From contig NZ_AYMG01000001.1 in NCBI RefSeq assembly GCF_000633455.1, positions 372,001 to 436,000 of the forward strand: a stretch of 64,000 nt of DNA, given 5' to 3'. Origin of the DNA: Pedobacter jeongneungensis (GTDB taxonomy: Bacteria; Bacteroidota; Bacteroidia; Sphingobacteriales; Sphingobacteriaceae). How positions within the stretch are numbered: position 1 is the first letter of the stretch; each line of letters starts with the position of its first letter. The position numbers and the translations under genes were made by a program. Shown one piece after another: positions 32,361 to 41,319 of the stretch. The notes beneath the pieces were generated by a model that ran no database searches, was not told where the DNA came from, and saw only the letters and a program-made list of their open reading frames with translations.

Positions 32361-33772
32361 TATTGGGCGGGTTCTGCTTGTTTAATTTTTGAAATTTGAG
32401 CCATCATTTCGGCCTCAACAACGATTTTTTCGCCAACCATACCTACACCTTTCATTTGGGCAATACCCCTTCTGATTGGTTCAAGTAAATCGCAACGGAA
32501 AACGATAGTGTCGCCGGGTAAAACCTGAGCTCTAAAACGTACGTTATCTATTTTTAAAAAATACGTTAAGTAATTCCTCGGATCAGGAACGGTACTTAGT
32601 ACTAAAATACCACCAACCTGGGCCATGGCCTCAATCTGGATTACACCAGGGAAAACTGGTGCGCCCGGAAAGTGACCTTTAAAAAACTCTTCGTTCATGG
32701 TTACGTTTTTAACGCCTACCACATGGTTTTTAGAAAGTTCTAATATTTTATCTACAAACAAAAATGGCTGACGGTGAGGTAAAATATCCATGATCTGAAC
32801 CACGTCATACAATGGTTTTGCACTTGGATCGTACACCTTCTGTATTTTTTTGTTTTTCTCTTTTTTAATGGCTGCTTTAATTTTTTTTGCAAAAGCAACG
32901 TTTGCTGCATGGCCTGGGCGTGCAGCCATAATGTGGCCTTTTAAGTGCATACCAACCAAAGCTAAATCGCCAATCATATCCAAGAGTTTATGGCGGGCAG
33001 GTTCGTTTTGGTAACGCAGCTCCATGTTGTTTAAAATGCCCTGTGGGGCAACATCAATGTCTTTGCGGTTAAATAATTTAGCCAAATGGCTTAATTCGTC
33101 TTTAGTAACCTCTTTATCTACAATTACAATGGCATTATTTAAATCGCCGCCTTTAATTAAATTGTGCGATAACTGGTATTCTAATTCGTGTAAGAAACAG
33201 AAAGTACGGCAGGATGCAATTTCTTTTTTAAACTCCGCAATGGTATTAATGCCAGCATGCTGACTACCCAAAACAGGAGAGTTATAATCGATCATGCAGG
33301 TAAAACGGTAATCGTCTAACGGCATGGCCACAATTTCTACTTTTCTATCTTCTTCAGTATAAGTAATGTTGTGGGGGATGGTAAAATATTCGCGATCAGC
33401 ATTTTGTTCAACTGTACCTACTTCTTCCAATAAATCAACAAACTGGATCGAGCTGCCGTCCATAATCGGGGTTTCTGGTCCGTCTAATTTGATCAGCACG
33501 TTGTCAAGGTCCATACCTACTAAAGAAGCCATTACGTGCTCTACGGTGCTTACGCTGGCGCCGTTTTGGGTAAGGGTTGTTCCACGTGAAGTATCAGTTA
33601 CGTTATCTGCATCGGCTTCGATAATCGGATGCCCGTCTAAATCGATACGCTGAAATTTAAAGCCATGATTTTCGGGGGCTGGGCAAAATGTTAAAGTAAC
33701 ATTAGCGCCTGTGTGTAAACCTACACCAGATGCTGATATTTCTTGTTTAATCGTTTTTTGTCTAACGTTCAT
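32360..33772 (-). CDS. lpxC/fabZ: Bifunctional LpxC deacetylase / FabZ dehydratase
   Basis: 470 residues combining two enzymes, a fusion typical of Bacteroidota. LpxC (about 1-305) deacetylates UDP-3-O-acyl-GlcNAc; seen in SGVGLHTGANVTLTF, TVEHVMASL (zinc His), GPETPIMDGSS, ARHKLLDMIGDLALVG and MAARPGHAAN. FabZ (about 318-465) dehydrates 3-hydroxyacyl-ACP; seen in ILPHRQPFLFVDKI (His) and HFPGAPVFPGVIQIEAMAQ (Glu). The fusion places the fatty-acid dehydratase beside lipid A synthesis, where both compete for 3-hydroxyacyl-ACP. It overlaps lpxD by 11 bp. Confidence 0.97.
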   Translation of the reverse strand: MNVRQKTIKQEISASGVGLHTGANVTLTFCPAPENHGFKFQRIDLDGHPIIEADADNVTDTSRGTTLTQNGASVSTVEHVMASLVGMDLDNVLIKLDGPETPIMDGSSIQFVDLLEEVGTVEQNADREYFTIPHNITYTEEDRKVEIVAMPLDDYRFTCMIDYNSPVLGSQHAGINTIAEFKKEIASCRTFCFLHELEYQLSHNLIKGGDLNNAIVIVDKEVTKDELSHLAKLFNRKDIDVAPQGILNNMELRYQNEPARHKLLDMIGDLALVGMHLKGHIMAARPGHAANVAFAKKIKAAIKKEKNKKIQKVYDPSAKPLYDVVQIMDILPHRQPFLFVDKILELSKNHVVGVKNVTMNEEFFKGHFPGAPVFPGVIQIEAMAQVGGILVLSTVPDPRNYLTYFLKIDNVRFRAQVLPGDTIVFRCDLLEPIRRGIAQMKGVGMVGEKIVVEAEMMAQISKIKQAEPAQ

Positions 33773-34838
33773 TGTTTATTGTATTCTTTTCCAGTTCAGC
33801 TGTAAGCTTTTTCAATTCCTCTTCGAGCGCGTTTATTCTTTTTTCTACATCCGGCAGATGTTTGAAAATTACTGAGGCACGCATCCAGTTACGCAGTGGC
33901 TGCGCCGGACTACCATGCCATTGTTTATTTTCTTCTGTAATGTTAAAGTTGATACCAGCCTGTGCACCAATCTGTGTGCCTTTGGCCAGTGTTAAATGGC
34001 CGGCAATACCCACCTGACCGCCAACAACACTGTTAGGACCAATTTTTGTACTGCCAGAAATTCCTGATTGTGCGGCTAAAACCGTGTTTTCGCCAATTTC
34101 TACGTTATGGGCAATCTGGATCAGGTTATCGATTTTTGCTCCTTTTTTCACAATTGTTGATCCCATCGTAGCACGATCTACTGTTGTATTTGCGCCAATT
34201 TCTACATCGTCTTCAATGATGACGTTCCCAATTTGAGGGATTTTATTGTAAGTGCCATCTTTTTGAGGCGCGAAACCAAAGCCATCGCTACCAATAACGG
34301 TATTGGAGTGGATGGTAACCCTTTTGCCAATTACTGAATTGTGATATATTTTTACGCCCGGGAAAAAAGTGCTGTTTTCGCCAATTTTAGAGTTTGCACC
34401 AATAAAAGTTTGTGCATTTACTTTACATCCATCACCAATTTCTACATTTTCGGCAACGTAAGCAAAGGCATCTATAAAAACATTTTTACCAATTTTTGCT
34501 GTTGGATGAACAAAAGCAAGCTTGTCGATACCTGATTGTGCCGCTTGCGCATTTACAGCTTCATTATATTTATCCAGTAAAATGGTAAAGGCACTGTATG
34601 GATTTTCAACACGGATTAAAGTGCTGGTATATGGCTGTGTTGGAGCGAAATCTTTTGATACGATAACAACCGACGCCTGAGTAGAATACAAAAAGTTTTC
34701 GTACTTAGGGTTAGAAAGAAAAGACAAAGATCCTTCTTTCCCGTCTTCTATTTTAGAAAGTTCGGTAACGGCTACATCTGGGTTACCATCAATGGAACCG
34801 TTCAAAAACTGACTTATCTGCGTGGCAGTAAATTGCAT
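33762..34838 (-). CDS. lpxD: UDP-3-O-acylglucosamine N-acyltransferase
   Basis: The third lipid A step. 358 residues: an N-terminal uridine-binding domain (about 1-100), a hexapeptide beta-helix (about 105-310) and a C-terminal coiled helix (EKRINALEEELKKLTAELEK). The catalytic His is in LIQIAHNVEIGEN. It heads the lpxD-lpxC/fabZ-lpxA operon. The promoter lies so close (TACCTTTG ends 4 nt before ATG) that the mRNA is probably leaderless. Confidence 0.96.
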   Translation of the reverse strand: MQFTATQISQFLNGSIDGNPDVAVTELSKIEDGKEGSLSFLSNPKYENFLYSTQASVVIVSKDFAPTQPYTSTLIRVENPYSAFTILLDKYNEAVNAQAAQSGIDKLAFVHPTAKIGKNVFIDAFAYVAENVEIGDGCKVNAQTFIGANSKIGENSTFFPGVKIYHNSVIGKRVTIHSNTVIGSDGFGFAPQKDGTYNKIPQIGNVIIEDDVEIGANTTVDRATMGSTIVKKGAKIDNLIQIAHNVEIGENTVLAAQSGISGSTKIGPNSVVGGQVGIAGHLTLAKGTQIGAQAGINFNITEENKQWHGSPAQPLRNWMRASVIFKHLPDVEKRINALEEELKKLTAELEKNTINNER

Positions 34839-34842
34839 CGTA

Positions 34843-34873
34843 CAAAGGTATATGTTAAATTGATATGAACAAA
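34843..34873 (-). promoter_or_regulatory. lpxD: Promoter of the lpx operon
   Basis: Minus strand: TTTG (34873-34870), 19 bp, TACCTTTG (34850-34843), then TACG and the lpxD ATG. It is an ideal consensus. The start codon falls at about +1. Confidence 0.75.
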
Positions 34874-34960
34874 AAAACCTGCTAGGGTTAAGTGGTGTAT
34901 ATTTTACACAATAATAAGACTTAAAACGGCAGTAAAAGTTAAATATTTTGTTAAATAAGC

Positions 34961-36184
34961 TTAAATGCCCCTGGGGTAACAGAGGATATATTTTTCTACA
35001 GTTTTCTGCAGCGACTCCAGATTGGATAAATCTGACGCCTTTGCAATATCTACAATATCGTTATTTTTCATCAAAATCTTGATATTTCCAACCCCGGCGT
35101 TATATGCCCGGTTTTGGATGGAATCTGTAAAAACAAAATATCTTGCTTCTTCGGGTTTGATCTCCAGTAAATTAACAGCTGCGTCCTGTAAAAAGCTCAC
35201 CCGGTCATCGCTTGCTTTTTCATTGCCCATTTCTACTTTGTAAAGATTCCTTGAAGTAAGCATTTTACACAGCGTAGACAAAATTTTATCGGGATGTTTA
35301 ACCCAAACCTTAACTGCTGCATAAATATCCTGGTCATCTAGATTGGTAAAATGCTCCAGATTTTCGTGTTGTGCAAAGAAATTGGCTTCGTTGATATCGT
35401 TTTTTAAGAAATGATTTAACGAGGGCGAAGCAAATAACTCTGTCCCGGAAGAGGACAGTTCTTTCGCACGTTCCAATAATTTTACAAGAATCATTTCACC
35501 CGATATTACGGTTTTATGCAAATACACCTGCCAATACATCAGCCTCCGGGCAATTAAAAATTTCTCAATAGAATAAATCCCTTTTTCTTCGATAACCAAG
35601 TCATCATCATGAATGTTGAACATCTTGATGATCCGGTCGAAACTAATCACACCTTCGCTAACACCCGTAAAAAAGCTATCGCGATTTAAATAATCCATCC
35701 TATCTAAATCCAACTGACCTGAAATGAGTTGATGAAGAAATTTTTTATGATAAGTGCCGTTAAAAATCTCAATGGCATGGCTCAATCTCCCTTCGAAATG
35801 GATATTCAGGTCGTTCATCAGCTTCGCTGAAATATCCTCATGCCTGATTCCCGTAACCAAAGAATGTTCTAAAGCATGCGAAAATGGTCCGTGGCCGATA
35901 TCGTGTAGTAAAATGGCCAAAATGGCGGCTTCTTCTTCACCTTCGGTGATGGTATGTCCTTTACTTTTTAAAAGATTGATGGCCAAAGTCATTAAATGCA
36001 TGGCGCCCAAAGCGTGGTGAAAACGGGTATGTAAAGCACCCGGATATACCAAATGCGTCATCCCCAACTGTTTAATGTAACGCAAACGCTGGAAATATGG
36101 ATGCGAAATTACATCGTACACCAATTCGGATGGAATACTGATGAAACCGTAAACCGGATCATTTATTATTTTCTTCTTGTTCAA
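34961..36184 (-). CDS. HD-domain phosphohydrolase
   Basis: 407 residues related to the dGTPase/HD superfamily. The metal-binding motif is seen as RFHHALGAMHLM and AILLHDIGHGPFSHALEHS, with a later Asp in GQLDLDRMDYLNRDS. The N-terminus (KIINDPVYGFISIPSELVYD) is typical of this widespread bacterial group. Substrate is probably a nucleotide, unproven. It lies 122 bp upstream of lpxD on the same strand and is divergent from porX. Confidence 0.9.
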   Translation of the reverse strand: MNKKKIINDPVYGFISIPSELVYDVISHPYFQRLRYIKQLGMTHLVYPGALHTRFHHALGAMHLMTLAINLLKSKGHTITEGEEEAAILAILLHDIGHGPFSHALEHSLVTGIRHEDISAKLMNDLNIHFEGRLSHAIEIFNGTYHKKFLHQLISGQLDLDRMDYLNRDSFFTGVSEGVISFDRIIKMFNIHDDDLVIEEKGIYSIEKFLIARRLMYWQVYLHKTVISGEMILVKLLERAKELSSSGTELFASPSLNHFLKNDINEANFFAQHENLEHFTNLDDQDIYAAVKVWVKHPDKILSTLCKMLTSRNLYKVEMGNEKASDDRVSFLQDAAVNLLEIKPEEARYFVFTDSIQNRAYNAGVGNIKILMKNNDIVDIAKASDLSNLESLQKTVEKYILCYPRGI

Positions 36185-36295
36185 TCGTTAAAAATAGTTA
36201 AATAGATAGATACGGTACAAAAATTGCTATTTTTATTCACAGTTTGATTTACCTGCCAAAATTAAAGGGCAATACATACCTATTTTTACAAAAAC

Positions 36296-37849
36296 ATGCA
36301 AGAAACTAAGATATTATGGGCCGATGACGAAATCGACCTATTAAAACCACATATATTATTGTTGAATGATAAAGGTTATAATGTAACCACATTTACCAAC
36401 GGAAACGACGCTTTGGAGGCATTTGGAAAAGACCATTTCGACCTGGTTTTCTTAGATGAGAATATGCCGGGAATGAGTGGCATAGAAACGCTTTCTGCTA
36501 TTAAAAACTTAAATCCCGATGTTCCTGTAGTCTTGATCACCAAAAGCGAGGAAGAAAATTTAATGGAAGATGCGATAGGCAGCAAAATTGACGACTATCT
36601 GATCAAACCTGTAAATCCTAAACAGGTATTGCTTACCATAAAAAAACTGATTGATAATAAACGTTTGGTAAGCGAAAAAACATCAATGGCTTATCAACAG
36701 GATTTCCGCCGTTTAGGGATGACCCTGGGCGACAGGCTTAACTACGAGGAGTGGGTTGATGTGTATAAAAAAATCGTCTTCTGGGAACTTGAACTCGAAA
36801 AATTAGACGATCCGCAGATGCATGAAATTTTAACCATGCAAAAACAGGAGGCCAATACACAGTTTACTAAATTTATCGAAGAAAACTACCTCGACTGGAT
36901 CAAGAATAAGGATAAAGCACCTTTACTTTCGAATGAATTGTTGAAGAAAAAAGCTTTTCCGCATATTAACGATACCACCCCTGTGTTTTTTATTCTGATT
37001 GATAATTTACGTTACGATCAATGGAAAATTATTAATCCGTTAATTTCTGAATATTTCAGAATTGATGAAGAGGATATGTATACCAGTATTTTGCCAACGG
37101 CAACACAATATGCCCGTAATGCAATTTTCTCAGGGATGATGCCTCTGGATATGGAGAAACGTTTTCCTCAGCTTTGGCAGAACGATGATGATGAAGGTGG
37201 GAAAAATATGCACGAAGAAGCTTTTCTGGCCGACAACATTAAACGCAGCTTAAGAAAAGACTGTAAGTTCAGTTATAATAAGATTTTAACTTTCGAGCAG
37301 GGAAAAGATTTGGTTGATCAGACGCATAATTTGTTGCAGAATGATTTCAACGCCATTGTATTCAACTTTGTTGATATGCTGAGCCATGCCCGTACCGATA
37401 TGCAGATGATCAGAGAGCTGGCCAATGATGATGCAGCTTACCGTTCGTTAACCTTATCATGGTTTGAGCATTCTCCACTATGGGATTTATTGAAAAAGAT
37501 CTCTCAAAAACAGGTTAAAGTGATCATTACCACCGACCATGGAACTATCCGGGTTAAAAAACCCGTTAAGGTAATCGGCGATAGAAGTACAAATACTAAT
37601 TTACGCTACAAACAAGGTAGAAACCTTAATTTTAATGCAAAAGAGGTGTTTTTAATCAAAAACCCACATGATGCTTTGTTGCCAAAGATCAATATCAGCA
37701 GCAGTTATATTTTTGCAAGGGAAGATAGTTATTTCGTTTATCCGAACAATTACAATCAATTTGTAAACTACTACAACGAAACCTTTCAGCATGGTGGGAT
37801 TTCGCTAGAGGAAATGATTATTCCGGTAGTGACTTATTCGCCGAGGTAG
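36296..37849 (+). CDS. porX: PorX-type response regulator with PglZ domain
   Basis: 517 residues. The receiver domain (1-120) has phospho-acceptor D54 (VFLDENMPGMSG) and K83-type ITKSEEE. A helical linker leads to a PglZ alkaline-phosphatase-like domain (about 230-515) with FFILIDNLRYDQW, ILPTATQYARNAIFSG and IITTDHGTIRV, which supply metal ligands. PorX controls type IX secretion with the kinase PorY and an ECF sigma factor, and its PglZ domain has been reported to cleave cyclic oligonucleotides. No T9SS structural gene is in the window, so this is an orphan copy. Confidence 0.95.
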   Translation: MQETKILWADDEIDLLKPHILLLNDKGYNVTTFTNGNDALEAFGKDHFDLVFLDENMPGMSGIETLSAIKNLNPDVPVVLITKSEEENLMEDAIGSKIDDYLIKPVNPKQVLLTIKKLIDNKRLVSEKTSMAYQQDFRRLGMTLGDRLNYEEWVDVYKKIVFWELELEKLDDPQMHEILTMQKQEANTQFTKFIEENYLDWIKNKDKAPLLSNELLKKKAFPHINDTTPVFFILIDNLRYDQWKIINPLISEYFRIDEEDMYTSILPTATQYARNAIFSGMMPLDMEKRFPQLWQNDDDEGGKNMHEEAFLADNIKRSLRKDCKFSYNKILTFEQGKDLVDQTHNLLQNDFNAIVFNFVDMLSHARTDMQMIRELANDDAAYRSLTLSWFEHSPLWDLLKKISQKQVKVIITTDHGTIRVKKPVKVIGDRSTNTNLRYKQGRNLNFNAKEVFLIKNPHDALLPKINISSSYIFAREDSYFVYPNNYNQFVNYYNETFQHGGISLEEMIIPVVTYSPR

Positions 37850-38051
37850 TTGAGAGATTTGAGATACTAGATTTGAGACATGAGAACGGTCATTTTTCAA
37901 TAGGAATGTCCTCTTGATCCGATGGCTATCGGATTGTTTCAGGATCTGTTTCGTTTGAATGATAAGGCAAAAGCAATCACTGCAAGAGAAATATGCCTAT
38001 ATTTTGTTAAACTTAAGCATTATTCTTAATTTTAATTAGATTTTAGACAAC

Positions 38052-38249
38052 ATGAATATTTCGATAACTCAACTATATGCACTTTTAAGCGAAAAGCTTG
38101 ATATTGAGGCGAAAGTTGATAAAACCGTAATTGATAAAACTAACCATTTGGCCTTTAAAGAAGATTTAGCGAATGCTAAAACTGATATGATAAATGGTTT
38201 GTTTATAGCGTTGGCTTTAATGATTATCGGCCTTTACTTTAAAGGTTAA
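38052..38249 (+). CDS. Small hypothetical tail-anchored protein
   Basis: 65 residues. A charged helical part (LYALLSEKLDIEAKVDKTVI) is followed by a single C-terminal membrane segment (NGLFIALALMIIGLYFKG). The ATG is placed with an A-rich leader (GACAAC before it). It has no recognised family and no operon partner; tsaE begins 203 bp later after an inverted repeat. The coding call rests on its composition and clean start and stop. Confidence 0.55.
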   Translation: MNISITQLYALLSEKLDIEAKVDKTVIDKTNHLAFKEDLANAKTDMINGLFIALALMIIGLYFKG

Positions 38250-38398
38250 TTGTATAATTGCTCCGATGATGATTTATTCGTTGGGATAAAGTTATAAGTT
38301 ACATATTTAATCGGTTGTCATCTTGAGCCTGTCGAAAGACTTTCAATAATTTACAGGTTAGGTTTTCAATAAACTCAGACTTGACTAATCGCAAAATA

Positions 38399-38444
38399 AA
38401 TAAAGGCAAAAGCAATGCAATTATGTATTACTTTTGCCTTTATT
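38399..38444 (+). promoter_or_regulatory. 14-bp inverted repeat over tsaE promoter
   Basis: AATAAAGGCAAAAG (38399-38412) is perfectly complementary to CTTTTGCCTTTATT (38431-38444) with an 18-nt loop. A TACTTTTG -7-like element (38429-38436) lies in the right arm, 17 nt before the tsaE ATG. It may be a terminator for the small gene upstream, an operator or both. Confidence 0.5.
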
Positions 38445-38452
38445 CTTTTAAA

Positions 38453-38869
38453 ATGGATATAGAAGTAAATAGTTTAGCCGATTTACCTGTTGTGGCGCAA
38501 CAGCTTTCAGATTTTGCGGGCAGTGAGAAAGTCTTCATTTTTGAAGGTGACATGGGCGCCGGGAAAACCACTTTTATTAAAAATTTCTGCAAACATTTAG
38601 GGATAGCCGATGTAGTTTCGAGCCCAACCTATTCTATTGTAAATGAATATGAAAGTGCGAATGGGGCCGTGTTTCATTTCGATTTTTACCGCATAAAAGA
38701 TATCCGCGAAGCGTATGATCTGGGTTATGAAGAATATTTTTATGGAGGTGGTACCTGTTTAATTGAATGGCCTGAAAGGATAGCAGAATTACTACCTGAA
38801 AACTACATTAAAGTGGAGATAAACGTGCTGGATGAGAACCGTAGATTATTCAAACTTTCGAAGGTATAA
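38453..38869 (+). CDS. tsaE: tRNA t6A biosynthesis ATPase TsaE
   Basis: The ATPase partner of TsaB/TsaD in making threonylcarbamoyl-A37 of tRNA. 138 residues from ATG 38453. The longer frame starts at 38381, but its first 24 codons run through the inverted repeat and look non-coding. Walker A is FEGDMGAGKTTF, then SSPTYSIVNEY, FHFDFYRIKD and a late CLIEWPERI, all TsaE signatures. It is followed by ald after 73 bp. Confidence 0.93.
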   Translation: MDIEVNSLADLPVVAQQLSDFAGSEKVFIFEGDMGAGKTTFIKNFCKHLGIADVVSSPTYSIVNEYESANGAVFHFDFYRIKDIREAYDLGYEEYFYGGGTCLIEWPERIAELLPENYIKVEINVLDENRRLFKLSKV

Positions 38870-38942
38870 CAATTAGTTATCAATAAATTAACAGATTTTC
38901 CGTACCTTGAACAACCTAAAACTATCAAAATATTAATTCAAC

Positions 38943-40169
38943 ATGGCTACAGGATTACGCGAAGGAATGGCCGATATAGCTCGTCAGGGTTTGTTGCAAA
39001 CACAAGAGGCGAAGTTAGAAACCAGCAAAAAGAAAAACAGCCTTTACATAGGAATACCTAAAGAAATTTCTTTCCAGGAAAATAGAATTGCCTTAACTCC
39101 TTTATCAGTAGCATTACTGGTAAACAATGGTCACCGCGTTATTTTAGAAACGGGAGCGGGCATCGCAGCTAATTTTTCTGATAGCGAATATGCCGAGCAG
39201 GGAGCCAAAATTGCCTACGATAAAAAAGAAGTTTTCGACGCGGACATACTGGTGAAAATAGCACCTCCCATGTTAGAAGAAATTGAGATGATGCATAAAG
39301 GGCAAACCCTTATTTCTTCATTGCAGACCGGCACTTTAAAGCAGGATTACCTTAAAGCTTTGATGCATAAAAAAATCAATGCTTTATGTTTTGAAAATCT
39401 CCGCGATGAAGGCAATATTTTGAGCGTAGTGCGGGCCATGAGCGAAATTGTTGGATCTACCTCTATTTTAATAGCGGCCGAGTACCTGAGCAATGTAACA
39501 GGGGGCAAAGGATTGATGTTAGGCGGTTTTACTGGCGTTCCGCCGACTGAGATTGTTATTTTAGGTGCAGGCACCGTTGGCGAATATGCTGCACGAACGG
39601 CTTTGGCTTTAGGAGCCGAAGTGAAGGTTTTTGACAGTTCTATTTACCGTTTACGCCGCTTACAGAATAATTTGGGTAGCAGGGTATTTACCTCAGTAAT
39701 GCAGCCTATAGTATTAAATAAGGCCATTGTTACCTGTGATGTGGTAATTGGCGCCATTCGTGCCAGTCATGGCCGTAGCCCTTGCGTGGTGATGGAAGAA
39801 ACTGTTGCGCGGATGAAACCGCATTCGGTGGTAATTGATGTGAGTATTGATCAGGGTGGCTGTTTCGAAACCTCTGAAGTTACTAACCATACCAATCCGG
39901 TTTTCAGGAAATATGACGTGATCCATTACTGTGTGCCTAATATTGCCTCGCGTGTGCCAAGAACGGCTTCTTATGCCTTAACTAATATTTTTGCGCCTAT
40001 TTTGTTGGATATTGGCGAATATGGAGGTTTAATGAACATGGTTTGGAACAACCCGGGTATCCGCGAAGCACTGTATATTTACCAGGGAAACTGTACAAAT
40101 AAAGATTTGGCCGATATGTTTAATTTGCCGTTCAAGGATTTGGAATTGTTAGTGGTTTCTAATCAATAA
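38943..40169 (+). CDS. ald: Alanine dehydrogenase
   Basis: 408 residues of the AlaDH/PNT family. It has a 35-residue N-terminal extension (MATGLREGMADIARQGLL and on) before the family start YIGIPKEISFQENRIALTP. The NAD site is VILGAGTVGEYAARTALALG, and VIDVSIDQGGCFETS is the AlaDH catalytic-site segment. It reversibly converts alanine to pyruvate and ammonia. The extension is seen in Bacteroidota homologues. A TACCTTGA promoter-like box occurs about 45 bp upstream. Confidence 0.92.
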   Translation: MATGLREGMADIARQGLLQTQEAKLETSKKKNSLYIGIPKEISFQENRIALTPLSVALLVNNGHRVILETGAGIAANFSDSEYAEQGAKIAYDKKEVFDADILVKIAPPMLEEIEMMHKGQTLISSLQTGTLKQDYLKALMHKKINALCFENLRDEGNILSVVRAMSEIVGSTSILIAAEYLSNVTGGKGLMLGGFTGVPPTEIVILGAGTVGEYAARTALALGAEVKVFDSSIYRLRRLQNNLGSRVFTSVMQPIVLNKAIVTCDVVIGAIRASHGRSPCVVMEETVARMKPHSVVIDVSIDQGGCFETSEVTNHTNPVFRKYDVIHYCVPNIASRVPRTASYALTNIFAPILLDIGEYGGLMNMVWNNPGIREALYIYQGNCTNKDLADMFNLPFKDLELLVVSNQ

Positions 40170-40178
40170 TTACATTTC

Positions 40179-40259
40179 CGTCATTGCGAGGTACGAAGCA
40201 ATCCTAATGCTTTAGTCTGTAGCGATCGTTGTAAGATTGCTTCATGCCTCGCAATGACG
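40179..40259. repeat. GTCATTGCGAGG-type palindromic repeat, full copy
   Basis: CGTCATTGCGAGGTACGAAG (from 40179) faces CTTCATGCCTCGCAATGACG (ending 40259); the 25-bp arms have two mismatches. A half copy lies at 8642-8672. It begins 10 bp after the ald stop and may serve as its terminator. Confidence 0.8.
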
Positions 40260-40281
40260 ATCTACTTAAGCCAATTCCGTT

Positions 40282-40965
40282 ATGAAAGTAAGTTGCCTTA
40301 TATTTTTTCTATCTTTTTCTTTATTTGCTGCTGCCCAAAATAAACCCGCCGCGACAAGAAAGCTAGATGTAGTAAGTTCTTATAACCAGTATCTGGCTTC
40401 AGTAAAGTTGAACCCTAACAACGAACTGGTTGAAATCAAAAAAGCCATTCCAAATATTAAGCTGGATATCCGCTACGCTACCAGGAATAATTTCATGCAG
40501 CAAGTGATGTATAAGCAGGCGAGGGCTTTTGCACGAAAACCCGTAGTAGAGGCCTTAAAGAAAATCCAAAAAGAATTAAATAAAAAAGGTTACGGTTTAA
40601 AAATATTCGATGGTTACCGTCCTTATACCATTACAGTTGAATTTTATAAAAAAGCAAGCGATAAAAATTTTGTGGCTAATCCGGCAAAAGGATCTAAACA
40701 TAACAGGGGCTGTGCTGTAGATTTAACACTAATTAATTTGAAAACAGGGAAAGAGTTAGTGATGCCAACACCCTATGATAGTTTTTCGGCTGCTGCTGCT
40801 GCTAAATTTGAGAAAGTATCTCTGGAGGCCAGGAAAAACCGCGATTTTCTTATTGCGATTATGAGCAAGTACAGCATGAATGTGCTGGAAAACGAATGGT
40901 GGCATTACGATTACTCGGGTTGGAGAAGTTATGATTTAATGGATATTCCTTTTGAGAAATTATAG
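40282..40965 (+). CDS. D-alanyl-D-alanine dipeptidase (VanX/DdpX-like, M15D)
   Basis: 227 residues with a signal peptide (about 1-18, LFAAAQ). The M15D zinc site is seen as GSKHNRGCAVDLTL (His and Asp) and ENEWWHYDY (Glu and His). IFDGYRPYT and DIRYATRNNFM are also typical. It cleaves D-Ala-D-Ala in the periplasm, probably to recycle peptidoglycan. No van regulatory genes are nearby, so a resistance role is unlikely. The D,L-alanine theme links it loosely with ald upstream. Confidence 0.92.
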   Translation: MKVSCLIFFLSFSLFAAAQNKPAATRKLDVVSSYNQYLASVKLNPNNELVEIKKAIPNIKLDIRYATRNNFMQQVMYKQARAFARKPVVEALKKIQKELNKKGYGLKIFDGYRPYTITVEFYKKASDKNFVANPAKGSKHNRGCAVDLTLINLKTGKELVMPTPYDSFSAAAAAKFEKVSLEARKNRDFLIAIMSKYSMNVLENEWWHYDYSGWRSYDLMDIPFEKL

Positions 40966-41319
40966 TTCATTGGGCTGGGAGTATAACAATTCGTTGCGTC
41001 ATTTCGACTGAAGCGCAGTGGAATGGAGAAACCTATTTGTGGAGGCTGCATCATAAACTTAGTTTTTCCAGATTTGTCTTGTTTAGCCTGTAGAAATGCT
41101 TTACAACGTGATATGGCAGTCCTTCGATAAGCTCAGGATGACAATTTATATTTATGATACATTCTCTAAATTTAAAGCCTTTAGCTTTCTAATTGTCAGG
41201 TAGTAATACCTGACAACACGATAAAATTTATCCGTGGTGTAAGCTGTTATCATCTTACACTAAATTGTTAAATCTTTAGTTTGGCAAATGTCAGGTGGTA
41301 ACACCTCACATCACTTGGA
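40966..41319. other. Repeat-filled non-coding gap
   Basis: 354 bp without a gene. It contains a half GTCATTTCGA-type repeat (about 40996-41035), a half TCGATAAGCTCAGGATGACA (about 41127-41146), and two short hairpins, TTGTCAGGTA/TACCTGACAA (41194-41217) and TGTCAGGTG/CACCTCACA (41289-41310). Confidence 0.6.
41194..41217. repeat. TGTCAGGT tetraloop hairpin
   Basis: TTGTCAGGTA, GTAA loop, TACCTGACAA: a perfect 10-bp stem. It is related to 41289-41310, 54455-54478 and 54612-54631. Confidence 0.65.

Noticed and set aside
40282..40965. Vancomycin resistance VanX
   Set aside because: No vanA/vanH/vanRS genes nearby; a housekeeping dipeptidase is more likely.
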